NCBI GenBank assembly: GCA_964023205.1
Contig: OZ026841.1
Span: forward strand, 30,828,399-30,892,398
Reading direction: 5' to 3'
Origin: Lutraria lutraria
Lineage: Eukaryota > Mollusca > Bivalvia > Venerida > Mactridae
DNA length: 64,000 nt
Made by a program: the position numbers and the translations under genes. A model generated the notes under the pieces. That model saw only the letters and a program-made list of their open reading frames with translations. It did no database searches and was not told the origin of the DNA. Positions 49,440-60,871 of this stretch are shown here, piece by piece. The stretch's first letter is position 1; each line of letters starts with the position of its first letter.

Positions 49440-49916
49440 TTACTGGTTCCATCTCTCAAACTTCATCCGTAGTGAAAGCGTCCACAAACAACTAGTTTGA
49501 CAAAGATTCCTTACTTTATTCCTGCTGATGACAACCGCATATACTGTAACCCCTATATAACGATCATATCCAAACAAGCCTACTGGGTCATGAGTCACTG
49601 GACTGGTACGAGGGCCTTTCAACTTGACTGGGACACAGGAAGACAAATGAAACAAATATCCACTTTGGTGTAAGGAACCTAATATGTAGTGTAAGCCTAT
49701 GGACAGCTGACTCTCAGACAAAACCTCAGGCAGACAGATCCGGACTGTGATTAATGCAATTGAATATTGACAAGCATGAAAAATTTGAAAATACATGAAC
49801 ACCTGAATAAAAAGGTAAATATATACGGACTGTTTTAGTATGCTGGTTACTTTTGCTTCTACATACAAATCATGACTCTCAGTGCAACCTACTTTACAAT
49901 ATTCAAAGTATAACAC
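49440..49916 (-). CDS. Hypothetical 158-residue frame in array unit 1
   Basis: Ends in KVRNLCQTSCLWTLSLRMKF plus ERWNQ. Its C-terminal ~110 residues are nearly the same in unit 2 (50884-51324). Includes VKLKGPRTSPVTHDPVGLFG, with a GTAAGG donor-like site downstream. No family recognised. It may be part of a real exon amplified with the array, or simply an open frame in duplicated DNA. Confidence 0.22.
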   Translation of the reverse strand: MLYFEYCKVGCTESHDLYVEAKVTSILKQSVYIYLFIQVFMYFQIFHACQYSIALITVRICLPEVLSESQLSIGLHYILGSLHQSGYLFHLSSCVPVKLKGPRTSPVTHDPVGLFGYDRYIGVTVYAVVISRNKVRNLCQTSCLWTLSLRMKFERWNQ

Positions 49917-50519
49917 TGTGCAAACTTACTTAATTTTAATTCATTATGCAGAAGTCATAAACTTTGTTTCCATTCAATTTCTGCATTATCAGACATATGT
50001 TTTTAAAATTTTAGTGCAGGAAGAAAATGCTATGCCAGTGCGCTAAAAGTTATCAGATAAATATAGTCCAAATTAAATTAGGCATGCAGGCCTGATGCAG
50101 AAACACCGCCTAAAGTGCCCGGTGGCGTTTGACATGTTGTAGCCTTGAGCCTTTAATCAAGTTTTTGCTGGACATAACACAATCATCCTACATGCACCAG
50201 TGTTCAGACAAACACAAAAATCAAACAAATGCACCAAGAATCACTATCAGAACTTAGCCATACACAAAATGAAGTGATTAATACTACTAAACATAAACTT
50301 GATAAGAAGTGGAGTTGGAAATGCTCTACTGCATCCAAACCAATATAAAATGAAAATATCCTGAAAAGAAACATACATTAAATGCTGGAAGTCTAAACTA
50401 AACACATAGATATATGGATGAGAAAATGAGATAGAAATATACTGATCTTTTTAGTGTGCTGGATATCAAGGGCATCCACATATCGCCATCATCCCATTGT
50501 ATCCACATCAGTTGACCTG

Positions 50520-50660
50520 GCAAAAGAGAAAACAGAACGGCAGTTAGAATGTGATCAAAAGGGGATTAGTAACGTGACACACCCAGTTCGATTCCCAGTC
50601 ATGGCAGATAATTCCTGTACATATAATTCAAAAATAAAATTTGATTTTACTCAACACGTT
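50520..50660 (+). mobile_element. SINE-like segment, array unit 2
   Basis: Nearly identical to 49085-49215, including the B box GTTCGATTCCC. It was probably copied with the array unit rather than inserted independently. Confidence 0.5.
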
Positions 50661-50883
50661 TTACAAGTCATCTTACTTGACAAGTGTCAGGTAGTACTGG
50701 TTAGAATACAGTCCAGGAAAACTGGTTAGCTGAATCCTACTCTCCAATTCGATTTGTAGAGGCATCTTTGTCCAGATCCAGAGTATAAGTTTGTGTGAAG
50801 TCAATATATTCAATCATGCATTATGTAACATGCTCAGCCTATCATCAAGTATGACACCATCTGAATTTTCCACACTTTCCGAA

Positions 50884-51324
50884 TTACTGGTTCCATCTCT
50901 CAAACTTCATCCTTAGTGAAAGCGTCCACAAACAACTAGTTTGACAAAGATTCCTTACTTTATTCCTGCTGATGACAACCGCATATACTGTAACCCCTAT
51001 ATAACGATCATATCCAAACAAGCCTACTGGGTCATGAGTCACTGGACTGGTACGAGGGCCTTTCAACTTGACTGGGACACAGGAAGACAATGAAACAAAT
51101 ATCCACTTTGGTGTAAGGAACCTAATATGTAGTGTATCCAAATATCCACTTTGGTGTAAGGAACCTAATATGTAGTGTAAGCCTATGGACAGCTGACTCT
51201 CAGACAAAACCTCAGGCAGACAGATCCGGACTGTGATTAATGCAATTAAATATTGACAAGCATGAAAAATTTGAAAATACATGAACACCTGAATACAAAG
51301 GTTAATATACTTGACAATAATCAA
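50884..51324 (-). CDS. Hypothetical 146-residue frame in array unit 2
   Basis: Homolog of the unit 1 frame. It keeps the frame despite an in-frame duplication at about 51120-51178 (the word CCACTTTGGTGTAAGGAACC then TAATATGTAGTGTA occurs twice). Preservation of the frame is compatible with coding function, but the duplication is young and two copies are little evidence. Confidence 0.22.
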   Translation of the reverse strand: MIIVKYINLCIQVFMYFQIFHACQYLIALITVRICLPEVLSESQLSIGLHYILGSLHQSGYLDTLHIRFLTPKWIFVSLSSCVPVKLKGPRTSPVTHDPVGLFGYDRYIGVTVYAVVISRNKVRNLCQTSCLWTLSLRMKFERWNQ

Positions 51325-51708
51325 AGTATAACACTATGCAAACTTACTTAATTTTAATTCATTATACAGAAAGAAACATACATTAAATGCTTGAAGTTTA
51401 ACTAACCACATAGATATATTGATGAGAAAATGAGATAGAAAAATACTGATCTTTCTAGTATGCTGAATATCAAGGGCATCCACATATCACCATCATCCCA
51501 TTGTATCCACATCAGTTGATCTGACAAAAGAGAAAACTGAATAGTTAGTTAGTTAGTTAATATTTTGTTTATAGACGCCTTAACATCCTTGGTCATATAG
51601 CGTCTTTTTAATTTTTCTGGAAAGTATATTTAAATATAAATTATTTTATTTCTAAAGAAATTACAAATATATATCTAAAAACATAAATGTATATAGTAAA
51701 ATGATTTT

Positions 51709-54700
51709 TTATAATTTGTTAAAAATTTTAATTTCTTTTAAAAACAATAAGATATCTTGATGAGATACATGTAAAAACAGATCATGTATATTGTCAACCT
51801 TATAGTATTTTGAGCGTGTAATGTTAAATTCTGGACATTCTATAAGAATGTGTTTTAAAGAAAAATCTGTGTGGCATGAAATACATTGTGGTTTTTCTTC
51901 GTTTTTCAGAATATATGAATGAGTAAGATGAGAGTGACCAATACGACATCTAATAAGTATTACTTGGTTTTTTCTATTGATTGGGTAGCTGAAGTTGTCT
52001 TTAAATTTAGGTTTCAGTTGAAATAATTTGTTATTTGTGAATTTTTCCCAGAATGTTTGACATTCTAGGTTAATGAATTTTTTAATTTTGTATTTAAAGT
52101 CTGTATAAGGAAGTTTGATATTTGTTACATTCAGTTTTAAAGCATTTTTTGCTTCTTGATCAGCTATTTCATTTCCTAGAATATTTATATGACTAGGTAT
52201 CCAGCAGAAAATTATACTTTTTGTTGTGTTTAGATTTGAATACTTGTTAAATATTTGTTGTATTAAAGGATTTTGGTGATTTATATTTTTCAGGGATTTT
52301 AGTACTGAAAGAGAATCTGAAAATATAATATATTTATTGTTGTTTGTTTCTTGTATAGACTGAAGGGCGATAAAGATTGGATTGCTGTGGCTTCAGCTGA
52401 GAAGATTGAACTATGGTCGGGTAATCTTAAGTTGGTGTATTCGTATGTTTGGATAGCAGCACAGGCAACTTTTTCATCTTGTTTTGATCCATCTGTATAG
52501 ACTGATATATGATCTTTATATTTAGTTTTGATTTCCAAGTATTTGGATTTGAAAAATATTGGGTTTGTAAGTTGTTTTTTGTCTTTAGATAAATCTAGTA
52601 TTACTTCAGGTGCTTTAATGGTCCATGGTGCTTTTTTTGGAGATGAGAAAGGTTTGATATTATTTATATTGATGTTTGCTTCTTGGAGGAAGGGTTTTAT
52701 TCTTAATCCTAGTGGTCTGATGGCATTTGGCTTATTATCATAAAATATATTACATATTGGATTAAATATATCATTGTAAGCAGGGTTGTTGGTATCAGAT
52801 GCAAGTTTTGTTACATATTGTAAAGATAGTTTTAGTCTTCTAGTGCACAGAGATGGTTCATTAGCTTCAGAATATAAACTTTCAATAGGGGATGTTCTGA
52901 AAGCTCCTAAAGCTAATCTTAGTCCTTGGTGATGAATGGAATCTAGTGTTTTTAAGTAACTTTTACGTGTTGATCCATATATGATAGAGCCATAGTCTAA
53001 TTTTGATCTTATCAATGATCTATATAGTGTTAAGAGGGTGTCTTTATCACCACCCCAGTTTGTGTTAGATAAAACTTTTAATAAGTTTAGAGATTTTTGA
53101 CATTTTATTCTTAGGGCTTTTATGTGTGGTATGAAGGTGAGTTTTTTGTCAAAAATTACTCCTAAAAATTTGGTTTCCTCTATTATTGGAATTTGACTGT
53201 CATATATTTTTAAATATGGGTCAGGATGAAGTTTGTGATTTTGGCAAAAATGAATGCCGTTTGTTTTTGTTTTTGAGAATTTAAAACCATTTTCTGAAGA
53301 CCATTTTTCAATTCTGTTTAGATTTTCCTGTAATTTGTTTTCTATGGTAGACATGTCTTTAGATCTATAGCAGATTAGAAAATCATCTACATATAAAGAA
53401 CAGTTTATATCATTTTCCAGACATTTTGTAATGTTGTTTATTTTTATGTTAAATAATGTTGGAGATAGAATGCTACCTTGTGGTACTCCTTGTTCTTGTT
53501 CATAAGTTTCAGATAATGTGGTATCCATTTTTACTTTAAAAGATCTATTTGATAAAAAATTTGAAATAAATTTGGGAAGATTGCCTTTGAGACCAATAGT
53601 ATGTAAGTCTTTTATAATTCCATGTTTCCAGGTAGAATCATATGCTTTTTCAAGATCAAAGAAAATTGCTACTACATGTTGTTTTTTAATAAAAGCATTT
53701 CTAATGAAAGTTTCTAACCTTACTAATTGGTCAGTAGTACTTCTATTTTTTTGGAAACCTGTTTGGTATTTTGAAATTAAGTGATTTTTTTCTAGAAACC
53801 AGACTAGTCTTATATTTATAATTCTTTCAAAGGTTTTACAAATACAGCTAGTTAATGCTATTGGTCGATAATTTGTAGGATTTGTGGGGTCTTTGTTTGG
53901 TTTAGGTATTGGAATAATCATTGCTTCACTCCAGCTTTTTGGGAAAATATTTTTTTCCCATATTATATTAAATATTTTCAATAAAGTTTCTAGAGATTGT
54001 ATTGGTAAGTGTTTAAGGAGTTGATAATGTACTTGATCTGGTCCAGCAGCTGAATCATTTGCATCTTTTATAGAAGTTTCAAGTTCATTTATTGTTAGTG
54101 GGAAGTTGTATGTTTCATCGTTATTTGAGTCAAAGTTTATATTTTCTTTTTCTTTTTTATTTCTTATGTTATTGAAATTATCAGTATAATTAGATGAAGA
54201 TGAGTTTTTCTTAAAAGTTTCTCCTAAGATGTTAGCTATTTGTTCTTTAGTTTCAAATGATTTATCATTTACTTTTATATAAGAGTATTTTGTTTGTTTA
54301 GATTTTCCACTGATTTTTCTTATCATTTCCCATACTTTTTTCATAGGGGTTCTATTGTTTATTTTTGATACGTAATTTTGCCATGATGTTTGTTTTGCTT
54401 TTTTAATTGTTCTTCTGGCTTTGGCTCTCATTATCTTGCATGTATTTAGATTATCTACAGTTGGGTATTTATTAAAAAAATTTAAACTGTTCTTTCTCTT
54501 TTTTACAGCTTCTTTGCATTCATCATTGTACCAGGGATTTCGCTTTTTTGCCTGAGGGCTTGTTTTGGGGATACATTCATGAGATATGTTTATTAAAATT
54601 TCTGTGAAAGATAAAATTGGGTCTTCATTATCTTTAAATCTATTATGTGTTAATTGTTTATTACATAGAATATTAAATTTTTCCCAATTTGCTTTCTTGA

Positions 54701-55391
54701 AATTCCATTTTAGAGAATTTTGGCTATTTCTTTTTTCAATTTCTTTGATTATAATGGGAAAGTGGTCACTACCATGAGAATCTTCATTTATTGATAGTTC
54801 ATAATCTAAATATAGAGATGGATGAACTATAGATAAGTCAATGGTTGTATAAGTGCCATATGCTGGATGTAAATAAGTTGGAGAATCATTATTTAAAAGA
54901 CATAAATCATTTTCAGATAAAAACTTTTCAATTATTTTACCTCTATCATTTGAGTGTGAGTTTCCCCACAATTCATTATGGCCATTAAAATCTCCTACAA
55001 TTATGTAGGGTTGTGGGAGTTGGGATAGAACATTTTCTAGTTCATTTTGAGTTAATTTATAATGAGGAGGTATATAAATTGAACATATAGTAATTGATTT
55101 ATTTAAAGAAACTTTTACAGCAATTGCTTGTAGATTTGTATTTAGGTGAATGGAATTTTGAGGGATCTTAGAATTAATCATTATAGAAGTTCCACCTGAA
55201 GCTTTTAGTGGATTGTTATGTATGTGATGATAAGAAGTAAAATTTTTTAAATCTAATTTATCAGATGGTTTTAGTAGAGTTTCTTGTAAACATATAATAT
55301 TAGGGTTATACTCTTCTAAAATAAGATTTAATTCATTTAGATTTGGTTTAAGGCCTCTACAGTTCCACTGCAATAAAAAGCTATTTGTCAT
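51709..55391 (-). pseudogene. LINE ORF2: endonuclease, reverse transcriptase, RNase H, one frameshift
   Basis: The intact frame from 55391 gives 1,030 residues to 52299. APE endonuclease: QWNCRG (8-13), CLQET (34-38), GDFNGHNELWG (133-143), SDHFPI (208-213). Reverse transcriptase: RPIALTS (509-515), FFDLEKAYDSTW (577-588), GVPQGSILSP (635-644) and the catalytic YVDD (667-670). RNase H begins at VYTDGSK near 970 and SAEATAI. Near 52380 the frame shifts; in another frame the domain continues with FSDSLSVLKSL and WIPSHINILGNEIADQEAK, through a Cys/His-containing tail (CISCH), to a TAA at 51709-51711. Apart from that single shift the protein looks complete. ORF2 starts 58 bases after the ORF1 stop. 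Confidence 0.92.
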
Positions 55392-55449
55392 GAAAGGTGA
55401 AAAGTAAAAATATAAATAAAAATCTGATAAAAATTTAACATTAAATTAT

Positions 55450-56616
55450 CTATGTTGGAGGATCAATCTCAAGTTCCATGTCCTCGAGATTTTCATATCT
55501 GTTTGCTAGTTTAATTGGGTCGGTCGAGCCTTTTTTGGGTCGATTTGAATGATTTGAATGATCTTGTTTTTTGGTCGGAGATCTTTGGCTACTAGCTGAT
55601 CTATTTCTTGATTTTCTTGGAGAGTTTGTTTGTTTTTCATTTGTTTTCTTTGTTTGTGATGTTGACTTTGTTTGTGATGTTGATTTTGTTTGTGTTGTTG
55701 TTTTTTGTTTGGTGGTAGTTTGCTGTTTTGTGGTGTTGGAAGTTTCATCTTTGAAGTCAGCAGGGTCATATTGTGTTGAAATTGATTTTGTTACAGTAGC
55801 AGGTTTAGCAGAAACAATTTTTGAATATTTTGGTTCAGAGTAAAGTTCGAAAGCTGATCTAGCTTCTGGGTAAGAGATCTTTCGAATGGTTTTGATTTTT
55901 AATATTTCTTTTTCTTTCAACCATATATCACAGTCCTTTGAGTTGGCAAAGTGATGTTTTCCACAGTTAACACAATTTGGAGGATTTGTACAGCTGTCAG
56001 ATGAGTGATTTTTTTCACCACATTTTTCACATGTATACTCTTCTGTTTTACAATTTGATATATGATGGCCAAACTTTTGGCACTTGAAACATCTTAAAGG
56101 GTTTGGAAAATAGGTATCAACAGGGATTGATCTATAAAATATTTTTATATCTTTAGGTAAGTTTGGGGTGTTGAAAGTGACTAAGTGTGTCTGTGTGTTT
56201 TTCAATGTTCCATTAATTCTAGTTTTAAATTTTCTTATATGTAATGCCCCCTGAGGCTTTAAGTACTCTAGAATTTCATCTTCATTTTCATCTTTTAAAA
56301 TTGGATCTCTGATAATTCCGTTTGATGTGTTCAGTCTTTGATGTAATTGTACATTAATTCTTATGTTGAAAAATGTTTTTATGTTTGGTAGTGTTTCAGC
56401 TTGTTTTTTTGTGTTAGTTTGTACTAAAAGTGTTTGGTTTTGTAGTTTTTTGGCCATCTTTGGATGACCAATAAAACTCTCCAATTGTTTTTCTATGACA
56501 AAGGGAGATAGAGATGTTATAGGTTTTGTGTCAATACTTTGTATCACTACAAATGTAGGAATATTCTCTTCAGTGGAAACTGGGGAAGGTCTAGGTCTTT
56601 TAATTTGAGAAGCCAT
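55450..56616 (-). CDS. LINE ORF1, gag-like RNA-binding protein with three CCHC knuckles
   Basis: 388 residues, intact. Zinc knuckles at about 176-189 (CFKCQKFGHHISNC), 196-209 (CEKCGEKNHSSDSC) and 215-229 (CVNCGKHHFANSKDC; wider last spacing). The C-terminus is a low-complexity Thr/Gln/Lys tract (TTKQKTTTQTKSTSQTK) and an Arg/Lys/Ser-rich tail, suited to nucleic-acid binding. ORF1 proteins of I-type LINEs coat the element RNA in ribonucleoprotein particles (family knowledge). The start at 56616 is the first ATG after the 5' UTR. Confidence 0.92.
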   Translation of the reverse strand: MASQIKRPRPSPVSTEENIPTFVVIQSIDTKPITSLSPFVIEKQLESFIGHPKMAKKLQNQTLLVQTNTKKQAETLPNIKTFFNIRINVQLHQRLNTSNGIIRDPILKDENEDEILEYLKPQGALHIRKFKTRINGTLKNTQTHLVTFNTPNLPKDIKIFYRSIPVDTYFPNPLRCFKCQKFGHHISNCKTEEYTCEKCGEKNHSSDSCTNPPNCVNCGKHHFANSKDCDIWLKEKEILKIKTIRKISYPEARSAFELYSEPKYSKIVSAKPATVTKSISTQYDPADFKDETSNTTKQQTTTKQKTTTQTKSTSQTKSTSQTKKTNEKQTNSPRKSRNRSASSQRSPTKKQDHSNHSNRPKKGSTDPIKLANRYENLEDMELEIDPPT

Positions 56617-57568
56617 GATTGATTGAATTATATTTCAATAGCAATATTCCTCACCCACCATGGAGCCCAACAAGGGGACGTGCAATGGAAATGACTATCC
56701 TATTTCCAACGTCAAAGATATATCACTATTATACTTGACAAACGTTGAATTAAAAATTACCGTTTATCAATTAACCCATCAGCCGCCGCTTTGGATAAAT
56801 CCTAAGCTAGGCACGACCGAGCCGATTCAGACAAGTCGGGTCTAACTTATCCCTCTCGTCTATCCGAAATTGGGGCCAAAGTAGTGTGTTGATAGCTGGA
56901 GATCCCTGGGCTTTCTCAACTACCAGGTTCCCTTTTTCCGGCATACGAGTCGCCACTCACGGCAAACAAGTGGCTTCTGTGATCAAGATATAATCCTGTT
57001 CAGCAGAAGATTTTAAGTATAGTATGGTATGGTGTACAATATGATAATTAACAATTACAACAAAAATAACAGGTATATACGTACAAGAATAGGTTATAAA
57101 ATATATTTTGTTATATGATAAGATGTATAATGAATTTAAATAGTAACAGTCTTATATTGTAAAGAGGAATATTGTTTTGAGTGTATTTGTATATAGTAAT
57201 AATATAGTGATTAGAGCATGAAATGGTGTAGACAAACACAAAAGACATATAATTATTAGTTACAGATGAGATTATAATCTTCGTCCAGTGTGCTACCCAC
57301 TGGCACAAATGGTACACAAACAAATGAGCATGTTAGTATATGAGAAAGGATAGATTTAAAGAATAGTATTTGTTTAGAGATTTTATTTGTATTGTTGTAT
57401 TTATATTTTTGGTGTGGAAAAATATTGTTTGTTAAATGTTTTATAACCTGTATCGTTTTGTTATGTAATTGTTTTTTAAACTTATTGTGTGTGTCCTTTT
57501 CGGAGAAGTCTTACCCCATCTGCAGGACTTACAACCGGGATATTCTATCCCCTACCCGGCAGGGGGGG
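56617..57568 (-). other. LINE 5' UTR / internal promoter region
   Basis: Non-coding. Its 5'-most bases can fold (CCGGGTAGGGGATAGAATATCCCGG). It contains short AT-rich frames only. I-type LINEs use internal promoters here; no specific element is recognised. Confidence 0.6.
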
Positions 57569-57584
57569 AAACTGAATAGTAGTT

Positions 57585-57710
57585 AGAATGTGATCAACAG
57601 GGGATAAGTAACGTGCCACACCCAGTTCGATTCCCAATCATGGCAGGTCATTCCTGTACATACAATTCAAAAATAAATATTGATTTTACTCAACACATAA
57701 TAAATAACAG
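57585..57710 (+). mobile_element. SINE-like segment, array unit 3 (right of LINE)
   Basis: Continues the unit interrupted by the LINE: GTTAGAATGTGATCAACAGG, then B box GTTCGATTCCC and an AAAAATAAATATTGATTTTAC tail. Confidence 0.5.
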
Positions 57711-57719
57711 AACTGCAGA

Positions 57720-58235
57720 ATATGGTCACAAACACTTTACAAACATTTCGAAACATTAGACAAAATGGCTTGAATTTCAGCTCATACTAAAATGCATAAT
57801 TGCATAGAAATCATCATCATCATTTCTAGTAATCGCATCCCTCTAGATAGAGTATTCTCGCGATAAGTAAATACTCAAATCAGACCTGATCGTCAATAAT
57901 GGCGTCATTATGTTGTCTCTCGTCCCAATCTAAATGTATGATCGAAAACATTCATGATATAAAGTTAAGTCTACAGTTCAAGATATATTACACCAAAAGT
58001 TTGTCGGTACATATTAACTGCATGAAAAATGAAAATTTACAAAATTGTTTTAAATAAAATAATGTTTACCTGTTGTCCGCGTATAGATTACTACTACCTG
58101 CTAAAAGTAATCACGTTCATGCTGTGACCGTGTAATTATTCATCTTTGACTGGTTAATAAAATAGCGCCATACCCGTGCAGCAATGAAGAAATGTTTACA
58201 ATCAATGCATCCATAATTTTTATCTTAACCATACC
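57720..58235. other. Intergenic DNA, nothing recognised
   Basis: No exon-like frame or clear repeat noted between the end of the array and the R2 copy. Confidence 0.4.
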
Positions 58236-58239
58236 CAAC

Positions 58240-58680
58240 TTTCGCGGACATGCTGATTTGGAAAATAGATAATAGTTTTACATTCAGGTACAAAGAAATG
58301 GGATTTTCACTATAATCGTCATAATTTTATTCTATTTAAATTACGACATGTGTACCCATCACAAAAGTTTATTTAATCTTTCATCTTTCTATTGATATAT
58401 TTTTATATTTCAAATTAATGCTTTCCCCGACCCTTTCGCGTTTGAAAAAGGCACGTATCGATTACTTCTATATTCAATGTAAAAAGCGTAAAATTGGTAG
58501 ATTTTCAATAAAATTTTGATGTCTTCAACATCATAACTTTTTGGGGAAAATGTGGGGAAAAAATTGTACTCATTGTATTCGTTTGGAAAATTTAATTTCT
58601 TTCACCGTGTAAATTGTGCAAACAATTAAGTATTATCTTCTTAGACCCTTTTGGTGGTTTTTAAAGCCACTACTTAGATT
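58240..58680 (-). repeat. Dispersed repeat R2 (inverted copy) with element terminus
   Basis: Opens with CATACCCAACTTTCGCGGAC plus ATGCTGATTTGG, which matches the inverted right terminus of the 36050-37593 element. It continues as the reverse complement of the R2 sequence at 18760 and 37355. It therefore represents the right part of another copy of that family. Confidence 0.85.
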
Positions 58681-59014
58681 TTTAAGTTATAAAAATGCTC
58701 ACTTTGCATTAACTTTTAATTACTTTTAATGATGTTGAGTTACTAGGATGATTTCTAATACAACTACCCAGAATGATAAAAAGTATCATGCCTACTTTAT
58801 TTGACAAAATCGACAGTAGCTGACTATGGTCTATATACATCTATAATTTTCATTGCACGAATATTATTAACAGATTTGTTCAATAAAATCGAATGAAAAT
58901 AAATGTATTATATTTAAACTGCATTGCTTTCACCGTATATGCATATGCAAAGTGGAGATACAGTTAGAACTAAATTCATTAAGTCTATGTCTATATTAAG
59001 ATAATTCGCTAAGT

Positions 59015-59425
59015 TGCTACAAAATGGCCATCTGACATTTTAGCAATGCATCCTAAAGTGGCATTGTAAAATAATTACTGAAAGTACATAACTGAAATGA
59101 GTTTTTATCAATAGCTAATGATTAAATGTACATTTCTGCACCAGAATATGGAAACCCTCAAGACATATTGAAGTTTTTGTTGGACATTGTAGTTTTGATA
59201 TGATGATACATTATTTTGGCAAATGGAATTAGCATAAGTTCAGGTGAAAGTTATAGATACTTGTTAATCATCAAATGTTATTTTACTGATGCAGAAATGT
59301 ACATTTAATCATTAGCTATTGATAAAAACTCATTTCAGTTATGTACTTTCAGTAATTATTGAACAACGCCACTTCTTAGAATGCATAGAAAAAGTGTCAG
59401 GTAGCTATTTTTTCACAAATTTGTG
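59015..59425. mobile_element. Palindromic MITE with a 71-bp perfect inverted repeat
   Basis: 59070-59140 is the exact reverse complement of 59290-59360 over 71 bases, with a 149-base spacer. Similarity continues imperfectly outward (CCATCTGACATTTTAGCAAT against ATGCATAGAAAAAGTGTCAG with GTAGC). No ORF. Confidence 0.9.
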
Positions 59426-60082
59426 CTGTGACGAGTCACCTTAAGTCTAAAAAATGATCAAAGTACGGAGGTTTATGAAATTATAATACATTTTACATTA
59501 TGACACAATTTATGACACACTAACAGAAACATTAGAAAAAAACGCGCATGCATATATTTATTGCAGCTTCGTTTTAAAATATAACTGGTTTTCAGTAAAT
59601 AATTACCCATTCCTCAATTGAACATACATTTATGCGAAGATTCAAATCAATTTGTAAATATTTACCTTTGGTATCCCACGAGCTGTACTGGAATTGACTG
59701 AGAGGACTGGGACGGGACTATTTATATAGATTTTTTACAAAAGCACGAGATTTTCGAGTTCCTACAAAGTCTTACTATTTGTTCTAAAGAACCTAGCAAC
59801 CGGTCAATACAAATGTCCTGATTGGCTGTAGACTTACACATCATAACTCTTTCTATACACTTATTTAAAAATTAAAGCACTGAGAGTACTGTAGGGACCG
59901 AAGTTTAACTATTTTAAATAAATTCATCCTTAAATAATTAAAGGCCTGTGTTGTTACCATTATTAATCAGAATTTGACATCTTTACGTCAATTAACCATA
60001 ATTACCAAGGAAAATATACACATTTTAACTGTTTGCCTGGGAAAAAAATCTATTCCTAATATGGTGGCTGATTTATGCCATG

Positions 60083-60459
60083 TCGTATTTTCGCCTTTTC
60101 GCCACAACAAAGCGAAAATGCGAAAATACGACAGATGAAGGACGACAATACGACACCAAAAATGTGTCGTGTTTTCGCCTTACATCTGTCGTATCTTCGC
60201 TTTTTCGTGGCGAAAATACAACATTGCGAAAACACGACAATTTAAAGTCGACTTTTTCGCATAGTTACATTTTCGCATTGTTGCATTGTCGCATTGTTGC
60301 ATTGTCGCATTTTCGCATCTTTGCGTTCCGGTTACGCATGCGCAGGTAGTTTACATAAACCTTATACAAGTTGGTGCGCATGCGCTTGTACAACCGGAAC
60401 GCGAAAATGCAACAATGCGACAATGCGAAAAAGTCGACTTTGTCGTGTAATGATAAAAT
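60083..60459. mobile_element. Multiply palindromic insertion within the left arm
   Basis: Made almost entirely of two words, TCGTATTTTCGC and TCGCATTGTTGCAT, in both orientations, giving two successive dyads (about 60083-60240 and 60244-60450, each anchored by AAAGTCGACTTT or GACGACAATACGAC). CATG at 60079-60082 and 60460-60463 may be the target duplication; the right arm of the host element shows the uninterrupted sequence. Confidence 0.75.
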
Positions 60460-60843
60460 CATGACATACGGTGAGAAATTACAAGCTAATACACATTTTG
60501 AAAACCCAAACAAATTCAGTGCCTTCAGAGCTTTGATGTTTATACTGTTAATATGTAAACTATTTGAAACATTTGTTATTCTGTATACTGAACTTCTGAC
60601 CTTGTGCCATGATATTATCTCACTACTCTCAGAGACAATACAGTGTTCCAGAACTACTTAACTAAATAAAGTAATTTCAATTAAGTAGTAAAATTGGTTA
60701 CCTCAACAGTTTATGATTAAAAGTTTTGTGCGGGGAATTTCTAATTATTATACTTGCTAGTTTTGCAGTCTAAATTGCCAAAATATTTCCCATGCTTTCA
60801 AAATCAACTGAATCATGCAATATACATCTCCTACGTTTGATCC

Positions 60844-60871
60844 CTGATGAAGACTATTGTGTAGTCGAAAC
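60844..60871 (+). other. Hammerhead-ribozyme-like core motif (unproven)
   Basis: CTGATGA, an extra A, a 5-bp stem GACTA-TTGTG-TAGTC, then GAAAC. This matches the conserved core order of hammerhead ribozymes, but stem III upstream does not pair well and the extra A is non-standard. It may be only a decayed trace. Confidence 0.25.

Larger units (their letters stand above)
51545..57568 (-). mobile_element. Full-length I/Nimb-like LINE (non-LTR retrotransposon)
   Basis: A ~6.0-kb element on the minus strand: 5' UTR 57568-56617, ORF1 56616-55450, ORF2 55391-51709, 3' UTR 51708-51545. On the plus strand its 3' end appears as a TAGT microsatellite (51542-51559). AAACTGAATAG flanks both sides (51534-51544 and 57569-57579), an 11-bp target-site duplication. 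CCHC knuckles in ORF1 with APE endonuclease, reverse transcriptase and RNase H in ORF2 place it in the I superfamily; Nimb or a close clade is my best guess. Near-intact ORFs imply a recent insertion. Confidence 0.93.
48060..57720. repeat. Tandem array of 1.4-1.8-kb units, third unit split by a LINE
   Basis: The anchor CAAACTTACTTA occurs at about 48080, 49919 and 51340, and AATATCAAGGGCATCCACAT at about 49018, 50461 and 51467. Unit 1 is about 1,835 bp and unit 2 about 1,423 bp because it lacks part of the 48.5-48.9 kb sequence. Unit 3 is interrupted at 51545 and resumes at 57569. Each unit includes the SINE-like B-box segment, and two carry a related minus-strand frame. Units 1 and 2 are very similar over 49015-49790 and 50455-51285. 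Confidence 0.88.

Noticed and set aside
60080..60661. Frames rich in IFAFRL / NAKM words
   Set aside because: Generated by the palindromic TCGCATT repeats.
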